From NCBI GenBank assembly GCA_945910005.1, contig OX246746.1, positions 29,887,798-29,951,797 on the forward strand: 64,000 nt of DNA, in the 5' to 3' direction. The first letter of the stretch is position 1. Every line of letters starts with the position of its first letter. This stretch comes from Isoperla grammatica (Eukaryota; Arthropoda; Insecta; Plecoptera; Perlodidae). Below the pieces are notes generated by a model. That model was not told where the DNA came from. It searched no databases and worked only from the letters and a program-made list of their open reading frames with translations. Below are positions 1-12,872 of the stretch, in pieces. Both the position numbers and the translations under genes were made by a program.

Positions 1-2489
1 AAAGTCAGCTATTATCTTGCGTGGGAGAGCTTCTAGCAAGAGTATAAAACCACTTGAAATTAACATTTTTTACTCGACTTCAGACATTCTACCTGATAGT
101 GATGTAGTTTTGTAACAACTAAATACTGTCACAAACGTACCTATACTAAGTCAACTTTACAAAGTAATTACAATTAAATTAAATAAAAGCCCTATACTGA
201 CTATCCTATGTTTTGGCATACAGAATGGGGAATACGTGTCATTTTTTTAGCATTTTACTAGATTAGGATTAACTGCCTGAATACAAAAATATTTTATTTC
301 GATGACATAGAATAAAGTTTCATTTATTAAAACGATCTGAAAGTTTCACACATATTTATGACGGGAAAAACGGGGCATACGTCACTTTCCATGTATCAGC
401 AATCAACCAATCATAAAATGATAAATAAAATAACGCTTATTTGGAAATAATCATATCCAAAATCATATAAAATCGAATTAATGTCTAGTACGCCTAATAA
501 TTAATTTTGAAGCCCAATTACTATAAAAACAATAATACCAAACCTATTTTCATAGAATATCAGTAAATATTGGGTGTTGTTATTCGTATAAAGCAGACTT
601 GACAACGGCGTGAGTAAACATTTTCACAAGGTTAGCTTGATGACCTTGAAAATTTGATTGTTTCGTCTAGGAAGCGGTGGCAAAGTCATTCATGTAAGCA
701 GTGATTTTCATGGATTGTGACGTCACATACCATTTAAAAATAATAGTGCGGGAAACAGATAATCAAAATCTTTTAACATTTATAGAAGTATAATGAGTTT
801 ATTTTAAAACTTTTAAATTAGGTTTCTGATGTCTTTAGATAAATAACAATATATTCCACGTACTTTCAGAGCTGTAGAAAATTCATGCACATTCCCTATT
901 CGGTTCTAACACAAACGCAATTGTGTCAGTGTACATATGTGGTGTACACTATAGCGTTCTATGAGATGAACAGAACACTTCAATATTACGAAGTCTGAAT
1001 CAATAATGAAATACACTTTCTATTCCCCTATAGTACACTTTACGCCTCATCGAGTCAACTTGGACAACTAGTGCAATTATACCCTTTCCGATTACCATTA
1101 CTTAATTGTGTGTTATTATAATAATTGTTGCCTTGCGTTTTACCCTTCCAAGACGAATAACTGATTAAATTGTCAACAAGATTCAATGCCTAACAATTTA
1201 TAATAATATACTTTACCCAAAATAGCCCACTACATCTGTTGAAAAGTACGCACTAACTAAATTTATTAGTGCACTTACGGTCCACATTAAGGTTGACAAG
1301 ATTTGTAGGGGTAAAAGGGTGGGGGGGGGGTATGGTCAAGTTATCCACCAGAGGAACATATATCAGTGCAACTAGACGACCCCCCCTCGCCCCTCAGTTC
1401 CCCTCATCGAAAGGTAACGTTACAATGCCGCCAAAATTCATGGGAGTAAGACACACTGCTTATCTAATCGATCTTAGTCAAACTCTTAGACATTTCCATT
1501 TCAGATTCTGCAAGTGTCTAGTTGCGTTGATACGGTTGTTTTTCTCCAAATTATCATCATTATCATAATAGATCCGTAAATGTAGTTAAAACTATATACA
1601 CGGATAAATATATGAGAATATAGGTTTAGAGTTAATTTGTTGATCTTTTGATAGATTTTCTGTATCTGATTATTTCAATTCTTGTTTATTAGCGCAAAAA
1701 TTTAATTATTGCAGAGGCAGGTTGCTTTTGCTAATATGCACTAAAAGCTAACAACTTACTTTTCGATGGTTCAAATGTTAATTAATACAAAATGAAAAAT
1801 ATATTTCATATAAATAAAGCGTAAATGTTCCAGGAAAAAAAGTTGAGTTACAATGTGTTTAAAAATGAACGTTTGTAACCATTAATCACATAGAAATGTC
1901 ATTTAATGAAAAGATTACAACTGTTGCTGATTTTCGGAGCCCTTTTCATCATTAGGTTGTAATGTGATGTAAAACGATGTTAGGTCCTCTGTCTTAAAAA
2001 CATGTTTACATTTGAAACATCAATCGAGTTCAGTTGTTATACAGACAGCCTATACTCGCACGTTCCTGCACGGATTGTCCAACACAATATGAGAAGACAC
2101 CGAGAAGGCTGCCCATACTACATATATGACACCAATGGTGAATGTGGCAATGAAGAATGCTAAGAATGCAACGATGGAGAATATATTTGGATAACAATCG
2201 ACATCATATTGGGAATTGCCGTGACATAATACTTGTTTCACAAGCGACAGTTATCTCAGAGTTTCAGTGCAGTGATTATTAGCAGATATACTGACGATCC
2301 TATCCACCCATTTATATAATATGCGTTTTGGGAACTACGCGGGAACTAAGTCTAAATTAATGGAGGTAATCAAGTAATATCTTCATTTACTAAAATCATA
2401 AGACAAAGTATAATAGCTGTGGTTACATTTTAATGGAAGTTTTAACAAGTAAAACATTTCGATTTAATGACTCTACAATTATGTCCAGT
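1..2489. other. AT-rich non-coding stretch
   Basis: No exon, RNA gene or clear repeat family is recognised here. It contains a G run at about 1318-1330 next to a short C run at 1380-1386. A minus-strand open frame at 2050-2241 has one strongly hydrophobic stretch but no convincing splice sites. If the kinesin-like gene is as proposed, this is intron downstream of exon B. Confidence 0.5.
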
Positions 2490-2865
2490 TATGTCTTAGC
2501 CGGTTCCCATACGAACAGAACACTAAAGTTCGGCTACATGGGGTTAGGTCAGGAGTAGAGAAGGCGCTCTCCTCCGAAACACAGTTACCCATGGGGTTAA
2601 AGAAGATTGGAACAGAGCTTCGTTCTCCTAGTCAACTGCTCGGCAGTCCAGTTTAGTGGAGGAACCGAGATATGACTGGTCAAAGTTACACCGTCCTTTC
2701 GGATGTGACGTAAAGCCGATTATCATGTTGTACTTTTCAACATGAGTAGGGAACGATCCGGTACCAGGTTGCCCATACTTTTTTCATCATCATTCACCAT
2801 ATTTGCACTATCGTAGGACCTCGGTTCTGTTGCAAATATAAAATAAATCAAATCAAATTCAATGA
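2490..2865 (+). repeat. retroelement 3' end (LINE/SINE-type)
   Basis: GC-richer block inside AT-rich flanks. It contains a segment of the form TCCTTTCGGATGTGACGTAA (about 2694-2713), similar to a motif I associate with 3' regions of several animal LINEs and their partner SINEs. It ends in a short A-rich tandem tail, AAATAAATCAAATCAAAT (about 2840-2860), typical of target-primed reverse transcription. No open reading frame is present, so this is a 5'-truncated or SINE-like copy. Family assignment is inference. Confidence 0.55.
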
Positions 2866-3134
2866 AGAACGGAGGTTTGTCCTACAAAGAAAACCGCTTT
2901 CCGCCAAAGGCTAAAAAGCACCCTGAGTACTATATTTACTGTATGCTCGGTAGAAATTATTGCTTCCTGCGGGGATATTTATAATTTTACGCATTGGTAC
3001 CTCCCAGTAACAAATGACTCAAATGAACAATTGCAATTACCGTGTGAACCAGTGTAAGTAGATACGGACCGGTACACTTGGTCAGTGAGGGAGCAGACTA
3101 AATGCCGCCGCCGATAGATACCAGCACCAGTAGT

Positions 3135-3430
3135 GATATCTAGGAGTCGGATAAGGCCAGGATGGGTGACACTGAATCAAAGTGACTTTGCCCAGCTACC
3201 TGACATCCCACGAAATTCGGTTAGGTTAGGGGATCAGGTTGAGGATTTCCCACGAAAGTTAGTACGGTTATTGGCTCTGGTTATAGCTCCAGTCGGCCTC
3301 ATGAATCAAAAATTGTTCGCAATTCTAGGTTTCATACGTTGGCGTAGTGTCACCATAGACTTATAAACGCAGTTACTATTATAAGTCCATGGTGTCACCA
3401 ATCCTGGCCTAAGTCGAGACTAGAGATATC
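3135..3430. mobile_element. MITE-like element with 38-bp terminal inverted repeats
   Basis: The left arm (3135-3172, beginning GATATCTAGGAGTC and ending GTGACAC) is the imperfect reverse complement of the right arm (3392-3430, beginning GTGTCAC and ending GAGATATC). A second nested hairpin pairs 3347-3366 with 3379-3398 around a 12-nt loop. Total length is about 296 bp with no coding capacity. The structure is that of a non-autonomous DNA transposon. The superfamily cannot be assigned because target-site duplications are not clear. Confidence 0.65.
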
Positions 3431-5893
3431 TTTGTGTTATAGGTCCTAATGCTAGTGGTATAGCTGTAAGAAGGGAAACACCACCCACTTATCCATGTCA
3501 TCCTCAGCCACTACCAGAAATATACATAATTGTTTTGCTCAACTTTCATATTAACTAGTTTTCTACTTATAGTTACACTTACATAACATACCCCTCTCAT
3601 CTCTCTCCCTAGTGACACCGTGCGCACTATATGTGGCAGAGAATAGATCTGTTTACGTGCACGCTTAGATACAAGAAAGTGATCTCGTGATTTACATAAA
3701 CGTGCACTAATAATAACGACAGCATTTTCAACCAATGGCAGCCTTTGAAATGCTGGTCATTGTTGAGCATAAAAACTAATGTGCTGCAGTGAAAACTAGA
3801 GTAATTAAAGTGCACATTAAATGCAAGGCTACTGGTCAGCCGTATCTAACAGGCTTACAGCTGTATTATAAAGAGAAAATTTAGATCACAATTGACTTTT
3901 TGTTCAGAGATACGTTCTTTATTATGTTATTTCCTGCGTTAGCAAAAAACAGTTTCACTGTAATGATCTGGTTATCTTATATTCTGACTCGTAACATGAG
4001 ACTTAAAACCTTAGTCATGTTCCCTATTGCATTTAAGACTAGGTCATAAAACATACGCATGATCTTATCAATGTAGAAAGGTGTTTAGCTAGTTTACAGT
4101 CGTCAACTGCGCGTCTGAAGTTTTGCGAGGTTAACTTTGTTACAATGTACAAAAAGCATGATGATAATGCATGTACCCCCAGTGGCGATTCTAAACCAAA
4201 AGTTTTGGTCCAAAGTTCGGGAATAAATATCGAGATATTGATCAATGGTCTGCGTCTACCACCAAATACAGTGGTAACTTTCACCTTCCAACTACGCCAC
4301 TGGTTCAGGATTGCCGCATAAGAGTTCAGGCACTATCACCGACCAAATCAATTAATTACCGATTGATTACGAATCACTCAAAGAAGAAATTTTTCAAAAT
4401 CGTTGGAGACCCAGGAGATTAAAATTTACCTCAACAACTGATAGACAGATCGTAATGCTGAAAGCATAATCTTGTTAGGTACAAACGATGCCAAAGCGCG
4501 ACCTGACCGGGTTCCGGAAAACAGGTTTTTTATCAACACTAAATTCTTTTCCAAAAAGATATTCAGAAGTCATTGTACTCGAAGTAAATTAAGAAGATTT
4601 TATTCTGGTATAATCCGAATTAAACACGAATTTAATCCGCAATGTTAATAGGGAGCCATATTTGTTAGAGCGCGTATATTTGCGTATATTTGCGTTTGGA
4701 AGTATAGATCTCCGCAAGCTTGAGTCATACGACGTATACACTCATTTCTACACCCAGTGATTGTTTTCGATTTTTCCCCTCACGTACCGTAGTTTCTATT
4801 TCTCAACCTATATGTTTAAATGATTACTCGATTATGTGAACGTTACGAGTTATGTGTGTTTACACAAGAATTTCTGCCAATAATTCGGTATTGTACAAGT
4901 TAGTATATATTTTAACTTTTCTACCACATCAAAATTCACACACATATCGTACCCTTTCAATTCTCCTCTCACATTAAAGAGTGCACACTTCCTAACCACC
5001 TCCACTCAAAAAACATCATTGACAAAACATTAGATGCAGCAATATAATTGTCATCATAATTCATCACTTCAAAGCAAACACACTTTCCCGTACATCCACA
5101 TCAAATAGTTACACTGCCTAACTACCTTTGCACAGAACAATGCTCATCGAACAGAAATAACACATAACATTACCCTGTCTAACAGCCTAAGCATAATATT
5201 TACACTTTTCATCCGCTTTCGTATACAAAAATCACATACTTTTCAATCATGTTTCGTGTTAAAACCTTTCTAGATTTGAACGTTATAAACTTAGTCTTCC
5301 TTCAAACAAATTTCATTTTCTGACAGAACTTCTTCTTTGTTTTTTTATAGTTAACATGCGATGCGCAGTTAAGGGAACAAGCCCATAAACATAGCAGTGT
5401 TTATGGGCATTGGCGCTCAAAAAGTATAAAATTCTCGATAGTGCACGTTTAGTTCTAGAATTCGGGCATCGTATCATGTTAAATGGGAAATAATTTATGC
5501 AAGTTAAATTACTGTTACCCTTTCAGTTTAATAAATTAAACCCAAATGTTAATTTTACAATGAATTCATATGAATGCTTACGCTCTCTCTACTGGAATGA
5601 TTTAATCAAACCACCGCTTAAACTCACCATTGTCAACCCGATAATTTCCCATGGCTGATCACAGTAAATAATTGCCATGATTTTACAAAACCCACCTGTA
5701 GAATCATAGAATGTTTCAGCAGTGTTAAATGACTGCACATGCACGAATAAATCATATTTTAGCATTGATGTTAATCTAGACGATGAGTGGGTGACGTATG
5801 AAGATGAAAAATCGCAACATGACATCCATGCCCAAGCCAGGAACCGAATCTGAAACGTAGAGATCATGGTTTATCAGCCCAACGCATAATCGC
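3431..5893. other. non-coding stretch with a G-poor segment
   Basis: No gene is recognised. From about 4921 to 5220 the plus strand is strikingly poor in G (22 G in 300 bases by my count) while C is common. A perfect 11-bp inverted repeat (GCCCATAAACA, 6-nt loop) lies at about 5381-5408. Open frames in this stretch are short and show no splice context. Confidence 0.45.
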
Positions 5894-5899
5894 ATCCTT

Positions 5900-5936
<37 letters not shown>

Positions 5937-6050
5937 TTAGTTTGGCGAAGCTTAAGGCTATGAGGCCTTTTCTTCTGCTTGACCAAACATATTTCGTTAC
6001 AATTTGTGGTTACAATAGTGTTTAATAGTATTAGTGATAAATAGTGTTAG
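5894..6050 (-). mobile_element. LINE 3' end with ATT tail, minus strand
   Basis: Read on the minus strand, a GC-richer 3' UTR-like segment (AAAAGGCCTCATAGCC, then CTTCGCC) runs into CTAAAAATAAAGACTC and a run of ATT units at about 5899-5923. An AATAAA signal followed by a trinucleotide tail is the usual 3' end of CR1/Jockey-type non-LTR elements. No coding sequence remains, so this is a short 5'-truncated copy. Confidence 0.6.
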
Positions 6051-6212
6051 ATGGTAAAACCACCGCTAAAATAAAGCACTTATCAAAAATCGATCAGGAG
6101 GTTTAATGTGCATCGTTTCCCTACCGATAACATGCTTCTTAGTACAAACATGTACTTCTACAAAATGCCCTGCAATTAATTTTCTTGTGACTTGATGTGA
6201 AGAAAAAAAGTC
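6051..6212. repeat. dispersed repeat B, copy 1
   Basis: About 160 bp is nearly identical to 60534-60690, 54 kb away in the same orientation, including the shared core ATCAAAAATCGATCAGGAGG and CTTGTGACTTGATGTGAAGA. Similarity stops abruptly on both sides, as expected for an interspersed element. It has no clear terminal repeats and no ORF, so the class is unknown. Confidence 0.75.
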
Positions 6213-6794
6213 GCAAGAAAAACTTTAGAGAATTTTGTGTTATTTTGTGTGTATGTTTCTTTGTTCCAATATCTTTATTTCTGTTCTTATAGCCTTATTA
6301 ACTTAATAACCTCTTGTAATGCGTTGTTGCAACACCTTTCACTTTTAAATATGTCAACTTAAAAAACGGATATTGGAACAGAGACGAAACATTTATAAGA
6401 AAGAGAATTAAATTCACTCTAGGCGACGATATATTTTGGATTAGGTTTTGATTATATTCAATTTTGAAACTGACCGAAATCGGAAGTGCCTCAGGGTAGG
6501 TCGACATAGTAAAATAGTTGTGTCACGGTTGTCTGAAAGCTACGACTGTTACGGCCACGCGTATTCGTGCGTGCGCAAGAAAAACGATCACGACACCATT
6601 TTCACTCAGAAACTTCTCAAACTACTAAACAAAATAGTAGGCATCCGCATACAAACAAAAAGTTAATTGTAAATGGAAGTTTGGCCGGATGATACGGAGC
6701 TGTACGTATTGATATCACAACAATAAACTTAGCTAATTTTACGGCCGTTTCGTGATCAAATCCTCCAGGTCTATAATTTGCCCGGGGTAGAATT

Positions 6795-7015
6795 TTACCC
6801 AGGGTATATAGGTCTCGTAAAACAACCTCGGTAATGCTTTCGTCATCAATCAATGACGTGTTTACGGTCTCGGCCAACCCGAGCAGGTATCTGAATCAGC
6901 CACGGTCGCTGGTTGGCTGCCGCTCACCCACCCGTGACGGAAGCATTACCGAAGATCTTTTGCGGCGAGTATACCTCTGCCGATCGTAAGAGGCGAGACA
7001 TAGAGGTGTTTACCT
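6795..7015. repeat. inverted-repeat segment
   Basis: CTCGGTAATGCTTTCGTC at about 6829 is the near-perfect reverse complement of GACGGAAGCATTACCGAAG at about 6937. Weaker complementarity continues outward. The segment is GC-richer than its flanks and may be a MITE-like fold-back remnant. Its ends are not well defined. Confidence 0.4.
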
Positions 7016-7594
7016 TTCCTCCCTCCTTTAAACATTAGCTATCCTACTTGACCCTGTTCCCCCAGCAACACCCGACATCATATGACGCAGTTATCGAGCC
7101 AAATAATCAAGCGATCAAATCTCCGGTTATCGCATCCAAACCATAAACGTAATCATACTTTTGGAATAGAAACATTTTGGAGAATACTTTCAAGATAATC
7201 GTCCATGATCCTTTGACCCGAGAGTTCAACTTGCTCAATACATTATACCGCTAATTTTATTAACATGCACCAGGCCAGGCGCTAAGTGAAAAGAAATTAC
7301 ATTTTGTACACAAGCATGATGGTAACTATATGGCCACATTAGGCAATAAGCAGTCGCTACAACGTCTCACGCTAATCCTAATATCAGCAGCTAGCGGACC
7401 AAACCTATCATTTTATGTTTCGATGGTTCTCATAGGTGAAGGATCCTGCCCCGTGCGCGACCTGTACAACTCGGATCTCAGCTGCTCAGTGGCGAGATGC
7501 ATGGGAAACTGCGCATCACTACACGGTACACATTCAAGCGGCATAGCTACAGGCAATTTACTTTTTAGTGTCATTTCTAGAAATTGTTGCCTTT

Positions 7595-7860
7595 TTTGGC
7601 TTAACAATGAATTTAAAAACTGTCAAATATTGTAATTGTTACCATATTTATTTATGTAAGTAAGTAGTTAATGAAATATTGTAATTGTTACGATTGTCTT
7701 TTAAATAACACATTTATTCTAAATTATTGAATTAATTCCATAAATATACACCGTAAAAATTATAATATTTGAAAGTTTTAAATTCGTTGTTTAGCTGATG
7801 AAAGCCAAATTCCGCATAGGAATCACTTTTTCAATATCTTGAATCGTTCCTGTGCGTGGT
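7595..7860. mobile_element. MITE family A, copy 1
   Basis: Member of an AT-rich fold-back family seen at least seven times in the window. The right arm carries TTGTTTAGCTGATGAAAGCC, AAATTCCGCATAGGAATCAC and TCAATATCTTGAA. The left arm carries AACAATGAATTTAAAAACTG followed by TCAAATATTGTAATTGTTAC. The left terminus is degraded. Non-coding. Confidence 0.7.
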
Positions 7861-9120
7861 TCAATATAAGAGCTAAACCTTAGTGATTTTATTAAAGCTT
7901 TCAACCATTTTGCTCTCATCGCTTATTTCAAGTAAATTCTGCTTCATAATACGAAACTATTATCCAAGAAATTACCTGTATCAATTCAGATTCCTCTTTC
8001 AAACTTTTTATCGCTTTATTAGTTAAAACGCTAATTGGTTTCAACGAGAGATTAAAAATCGCGTCGATACTTTTCTCAGGACAACCTGAGATTTAAAAAT
8101 ATTACAATTCCACTTATATTCGAGATCCATCGCGAACTCGAAGCACAAAGTAAAAGAAAGAGAGAAAGAGACAGCATTCCCATAAAGCAGAAGTAATCCT
8201 ATATATTTAGTGCTTAGCTTATAGCTATTGCATTAACTTATTGAAAACAAATTCGAATGCTCTATAGTCTATGACTATACTCAAAACACTGTGTATTTTC
8301 AGCAAGTCAGTACCATTTGTTCTTACAGAAGTGCACAACAGAAATGTTAAACCTATGTACGCGACCTGCTAACGGGATGTTGTCGTTACATCACTTTACG
8401 CTGTCGTCGCTAACACAAACGCCGATTATTGGAAAGCTACTTTTGAGGCACTGGAACGAAAAGTTGGCCTAGCTACCTCGATCAAAGCTTATTTCGTAAT
8501 TCAGACAAAAGAAAACACACTGAAACTAGATCAGCACTCCAATGAATTACTTCACACGTTACACACGAAGTCTTGAACACATTTGGTATAAAGCTTAGGA
8601 GAAAAAACAACAAATAAAAATCACCTATTTGTACATGTTTATGTTGATTTAAAATGAGAAACGAAACATATTTTCGCCGATGTAGAGATAGCATGCTTGG
8701 ACACAATAGTCTTCTCCATCATCTTGTAATTAGTCCCAGCGCATTCACCGCATACACAAGCAGGTACACAAAGAAGTGTTACCAAAGCGCGGAAGGGAAA
8801 CTCTGCACTTACAATTACAACCGAGGTCGAACTAAGACTTGCTTGTTAATTCTAGTTCGCAACATGGTCTAAAAGTCAGTAGTCTCTACTGTAAAATAGA
8901 GAGCACAAAATAGAACCAAGATTATTCGTCGATTGTGTAAAGCTGAAAAATTTGTCAATCAAAAATAATAAAGTATGCAATTATTACAAGTTGGCAATGA
9001 TTTAAGGATAAAGAGGGCAAAACTACGAAATTTACGTTTATTTATTGATGTATTTATTGAGAATGTAGAATATTTAAAGGGTTAAAGGCTTTAAAGGGAT
9101 ATTTAAAAGATGATCTATAC
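7861..9120. other. non-coding stretch
   Basis: AT-rich with no recognised exon, RNA gene or repeat family. Open frames at 8482-8706 (minus) and 8654-8872 (plus) overlap on opposite strands and lack splice or start context. Confidence 0.4.
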
Positions 9121-9357
9121 CGGCTACAATTGGTTTTGTATCAGCAAAATGAAGAATTTAAAATTTTCAAACGTTGCGAATTGTTGCGGTATTGCTATGT
9201 CTGTAATGACTGAATGAATTTATTTATTATACATTTATTAATTGATTTAAGAAATGACAATGCTCGTAAAAATTACAGTATTTTAAAGTTTTTATATGCT
9301 GATACAAAAATAATTTGTCGTTTTGAACCACTTTTTCAATATCATGAAGCATTCTCA
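9121..9357. mobile_element. MITE family A, copy 2 (diverged)
   Basis: Both arms are recognisable: TTGGTTTTGTATCAGC near 9130 on the left, and GCTGATACAAAAATAATTTG then CACTTTTTCAATATC near 9300-9350 on the right. The two arms are inverted complements. Divergence is higher than in the copy at 50.7 kb. Confidence 0.6.
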
Positions 9358-10039
9358 ATATGTCATTGAAATAGCGTTGATCTGGTGTGGTGCGAGCTAC
9401 GCATTGCCCTTAAGACGAATTTTAACTTCATAAGATGTTATCTTCGCAAATCATAAAACTTTTCTGAAAATCACATCGATTAACCTCGTTTCATCTCATT
9501 TAACAAAAATAACATAATTATGGAGTGAAAGTTTTATTCTATTTCGTTGTTGACCTTTCAGAACCATTTAGGATTGTTTAATGTGTCGGTGTAAATGCCA
9601 TAGATCAATTGTATTATTATTTTTATCACCAACGGACTTGGGCTCGATTCCCACAGTAACATCAGGCCCACATTCTCACATATCGTCCACCAATCGTATT
9701 GAAAAGCATATTTAACGAAGGCGTAAAAACATCAAATCGCCACAGATAATGATCGCATCGTTAAACTTTATTGACTTCTCTTAATTATATTCTTTGAAGC
9801 CGCGGCAAAGCGAGGGGGCACTTTAAAAATAGTGTAATGGCCCCCCTGATAATTAGTTCTCGTAACTGAGTGGGAGGAAAATAAATATAGATTTAATTAT
9901 GTATTGCTAAATTTCATGAAATAATTAAGAATTATTAGTGACGATAATATTAATTCAGAATCAGATTATGGTAGAGTTTACTATGACTTTGATGGGGTTG
10001 ATCGTGATGGTACTAATAAAGTTAATGAACCTACACTAA
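9358..10039. other. non-coding stretch
   Basis: AT-rich with nothing recognisable except a tRNA B-box-like GGCTCGATTCCC near 9642, without a convincing cloverleaf. Confidence 0.35.
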
Positions 10040-10320
10040 CAAACTCAATGATCATACACCGATAGAGGTCGCTCTACGGTAAGACGCGAGACTCTAATTC
10101 GGGTGACCGCTTGTTCGATTCCGGCCACCGGCAAACCTGACTGAAGTTTCCTCCGTCGTAAAGGCGAATGCTGGGATTGAGTCCTACTAACAGTCTTCGG
10201 ACATTCGTTCCCAACTATCCAAACACCTTAACATAGTTAGTTACCTGAAGAGGGGCACATCAGGTACAGCTGGTGTATACCTATAACGAGTATTCCTTCG
10301 GAATAATATATATTGACCGT
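10040..10320 (+). mobile_element. tRNA-derived SINE, copy 1
   Basis: The head is tRNA-like: an A-box-like region near 10065-10080 and a B box TGTTCGATTCCGGCC near 10112. The body reads CTGACTGAAGTTTCCTCC, then AAAGGCGAATGCTGGGATT and TAGTTAGTTACCTGAAGAG. The same order of blocks occurs at 46270-46500. Two copies with a shared tRNA head and body in the same order support a SINE family. Transcription would be by RNA polymerase III. No clean tail is visible. Confidence 0.65.
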
Positions 10321-12774
10321 TGATAGTTATGGTGTAACTGTAGGGAATGAACTATACTATGCAATTAATTGTAGAAGGTAGTACTGTAAAACTAGTTTAT
10401 TGCACAGCTGACAAAGTTGTTCCAATAAAACAAAAAACTGATAAGTAACATTCCAAACTAACAAACATCAAATGAGTTGAACGAAGAAGACGACGGAACA
10501 TCATTATAATAATTTAAATCAATTTTGTCAAAAGAAATACTTCTCAATATTCTTACTTCGTAACTTCGTGAAATGAAACGAAAACGTTACTAGAATAATT
10601 GATTGAGCTAAGCAGGGAGACGTGCAGCGGGTTAGCGGATACCGAGTACTCGCATCATGATTCGTGAACGGTTTCTCTTATCCGTAAATGATCAATATTT
10701 ACAGCGCATATTAATATTTTTCCGTTTGAAGTAGAATGTTTCTGAGATAGCGCTGACAAGCGAGCGTGAAGATCACATCGAAGATATGACAGTGTAGCGG
10801 TCTTGGGAGGAGGTGGCTCTCAGCTTACTAAATAGCTTCATATCGTTGCAGGTCAACGCCAACAATAGATGAGGTAGTATTGAATGCAGGCCGCTAAAAT
10901 AGTTGAGACGTTGAAGGGGGGTTCATCAGTTTTGTACAGCAATTGAACAAAAGTAATTACTTTTGTTTTTTGAGTAACTGAATTACTGTTTCAATTTATT
11001 AATTCAATCTAATTGGAATTATTTGTTTGAGTAATTTTACTTAATTACTTTTTAATAATAAACGTGTGTAATGTAAAAATAATCGAGTTTTAAAATTCTG
11101 GAAAAATAATAATTTTCTCTATACACGGTGCGTCAATAGTATGATCATTGTTTCCAAAATAATACTAATATATACCCCCGTTGTGTCCTAGTAGCAAATA
11201 CATATAAATAAGTATGGTACAAAATATAAATATCTTCTCTTTTAACAACTTTCCCAGTTAGTTCCTTAGTTCCTGGTTTTATGAACCTAGCATCAATTAG
11301 ACCATTTAAATTTTAAAGTAGAGTACATAAGGAAGAAAAAATTGAAGTACATTAATAACAAAGACAACTTTCACGTACCGCAACATTATTTTTTACTTTT
11401 TACCAGGAAACAGTGCTTTACTCTTTAACTTAGCTTATTTCAAGTGACGACCCACATAGTAGAGTCAGATGGGTCAGAGGGGTACAACTCAACTACATAC
11501 ATCTACTACTACATAACTACACTGCTTCATTTGTAAAACTACCAGCTATTAATTACTAAAATATTCACAGAATGTGCCAACTGGAAGGAAATTGCGGTAG
11601 TTACAATAAGCAGTGTACGCTTCTTGCGGTGCAGTCAATTGGGTTGAATCATAATCAGTGACCATCCGTGCAAGGTCGTATAGATCTCTTAAAGTAGCCT
11701 ACACAGAACAGGGAACCATAAAATTCTCGGTAGCGCAAAGCCCGTGGTTAGTAAACAGTAAGACCGCATGATTGCCATGATTAGTTGCGAGGAACACAAG
11801 CTTGAATTCATTTCTTCATACGGCGCCATCTGTTCTAAACTTGTAACCGCAAGTGCATTGGATCTCCGCGAAGCCCCAGAGCAATGGCGAAAATACGTTC
11901 ACACAACGCTAAATATGTATGATTTGTGTTGTTGCTAACATTTCTAAGCCACCGGTCGTTTGTTTTGTTTTTTCTTGCACATTCTAAATTGCATGTCTTG
12001 TGATGGAGTTGGACGATATATTCACAGGTATATTTACTTGCTTTTTTAGAAAGTAAAATGCATTCTTTATTTATTACACTACTAGCGTGATGATTAATGA
12101 ATAATGAGCAGAGGGCATGCATAGCCTGCTTCGCCTAAACAGAACTAAGAGCCAACGACTACAATCCTGTCCAAAAAGATTCCTTTACCTACTAAGCATT
12201 TAATAATATAGGGAAAACAGTTTTTGTAAAATTTACGTAAAAAGGCGTTATTAGTTATCAGCTATCCTGATAAGAAAGTCTGGCGGTACTCGGTCGAAAC
12301 ACGAAGCGATAATGATGAACCTTATCCTAAAATCAAGTCATATATCATGTCTATAGTTGTCATACATCACTGCGTACATGCATACACAAGAAACTCAACA
12401 CGGACCAAGTATAGAGGGAGAATGCGAGGCACAAACAAGGTACTGGTGAGTTGAGTGGTGAGCTCCACAAATTGATTATTATCTTTACGCATGTACCCAA
12501 GTATCGTGTGAACTTTCACAGCGTCAAATCTATTAGAACTGATCAAACTATACAGAATTTTCTAGTTTGCTTTTGCTCACGACTATGTCCATATAACATC
12601 GATCCCGATCTAAGTACAGACCAGAAGAAATAATAACGCAATTTTCTAGTTTATAAAACGCAGAATAATAATTTGTTGTAGGAATCCCTGCTGTCTGATG
12701 CACCTCTCTTCAAATGACTAACTAGAAATATTAGTTTATCTGGATAATTGGGGAGATTAATTTACGGAGCTGAA
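10321..12774. other. non-coding stretch with a fold-back segment
   Basis: At 10946-10967 there is a 22-bp perfect palindrome (AACAAAAGTAA and its complement). It is followed to about 11060 by repeated TAATTAC/GAATTAC motifs, a pattern seen in some hAT-type fold-back elements. The rest is AT-rich intron-like DNA with no exon recognised. Confidence 0.4.
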
Positions 12775-12872
12775 AATCGTAACAATTAAAATATTTGACA
12801 GTTTTTTTAATTATTGTGTGGCTGACACAAAACCAAATTTTGCGTAGGAATCACTTTTTTGAATTTTCGACA
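12775..12872. mobile_element. MITE family A, copy 3 (right half only)
   Basis: The right-arm sequence is recognisable: AATATTTGACAG, GTGTGGCTGACACAAAACC, then AAATTTTGCGTAGGAATCAC and CTTTTTTGAATTTTC. The left half is absent. Confidence 0.6.

Noticed and set aside
2050..2241. Minus-strand frame with a transmembrane-like segment
   Set aside because: Start is GTG, a stop lies just upstream, and no good acceptor or donor borders the frame. Hydrophobic runs are common by chance in AT-rich DNA.
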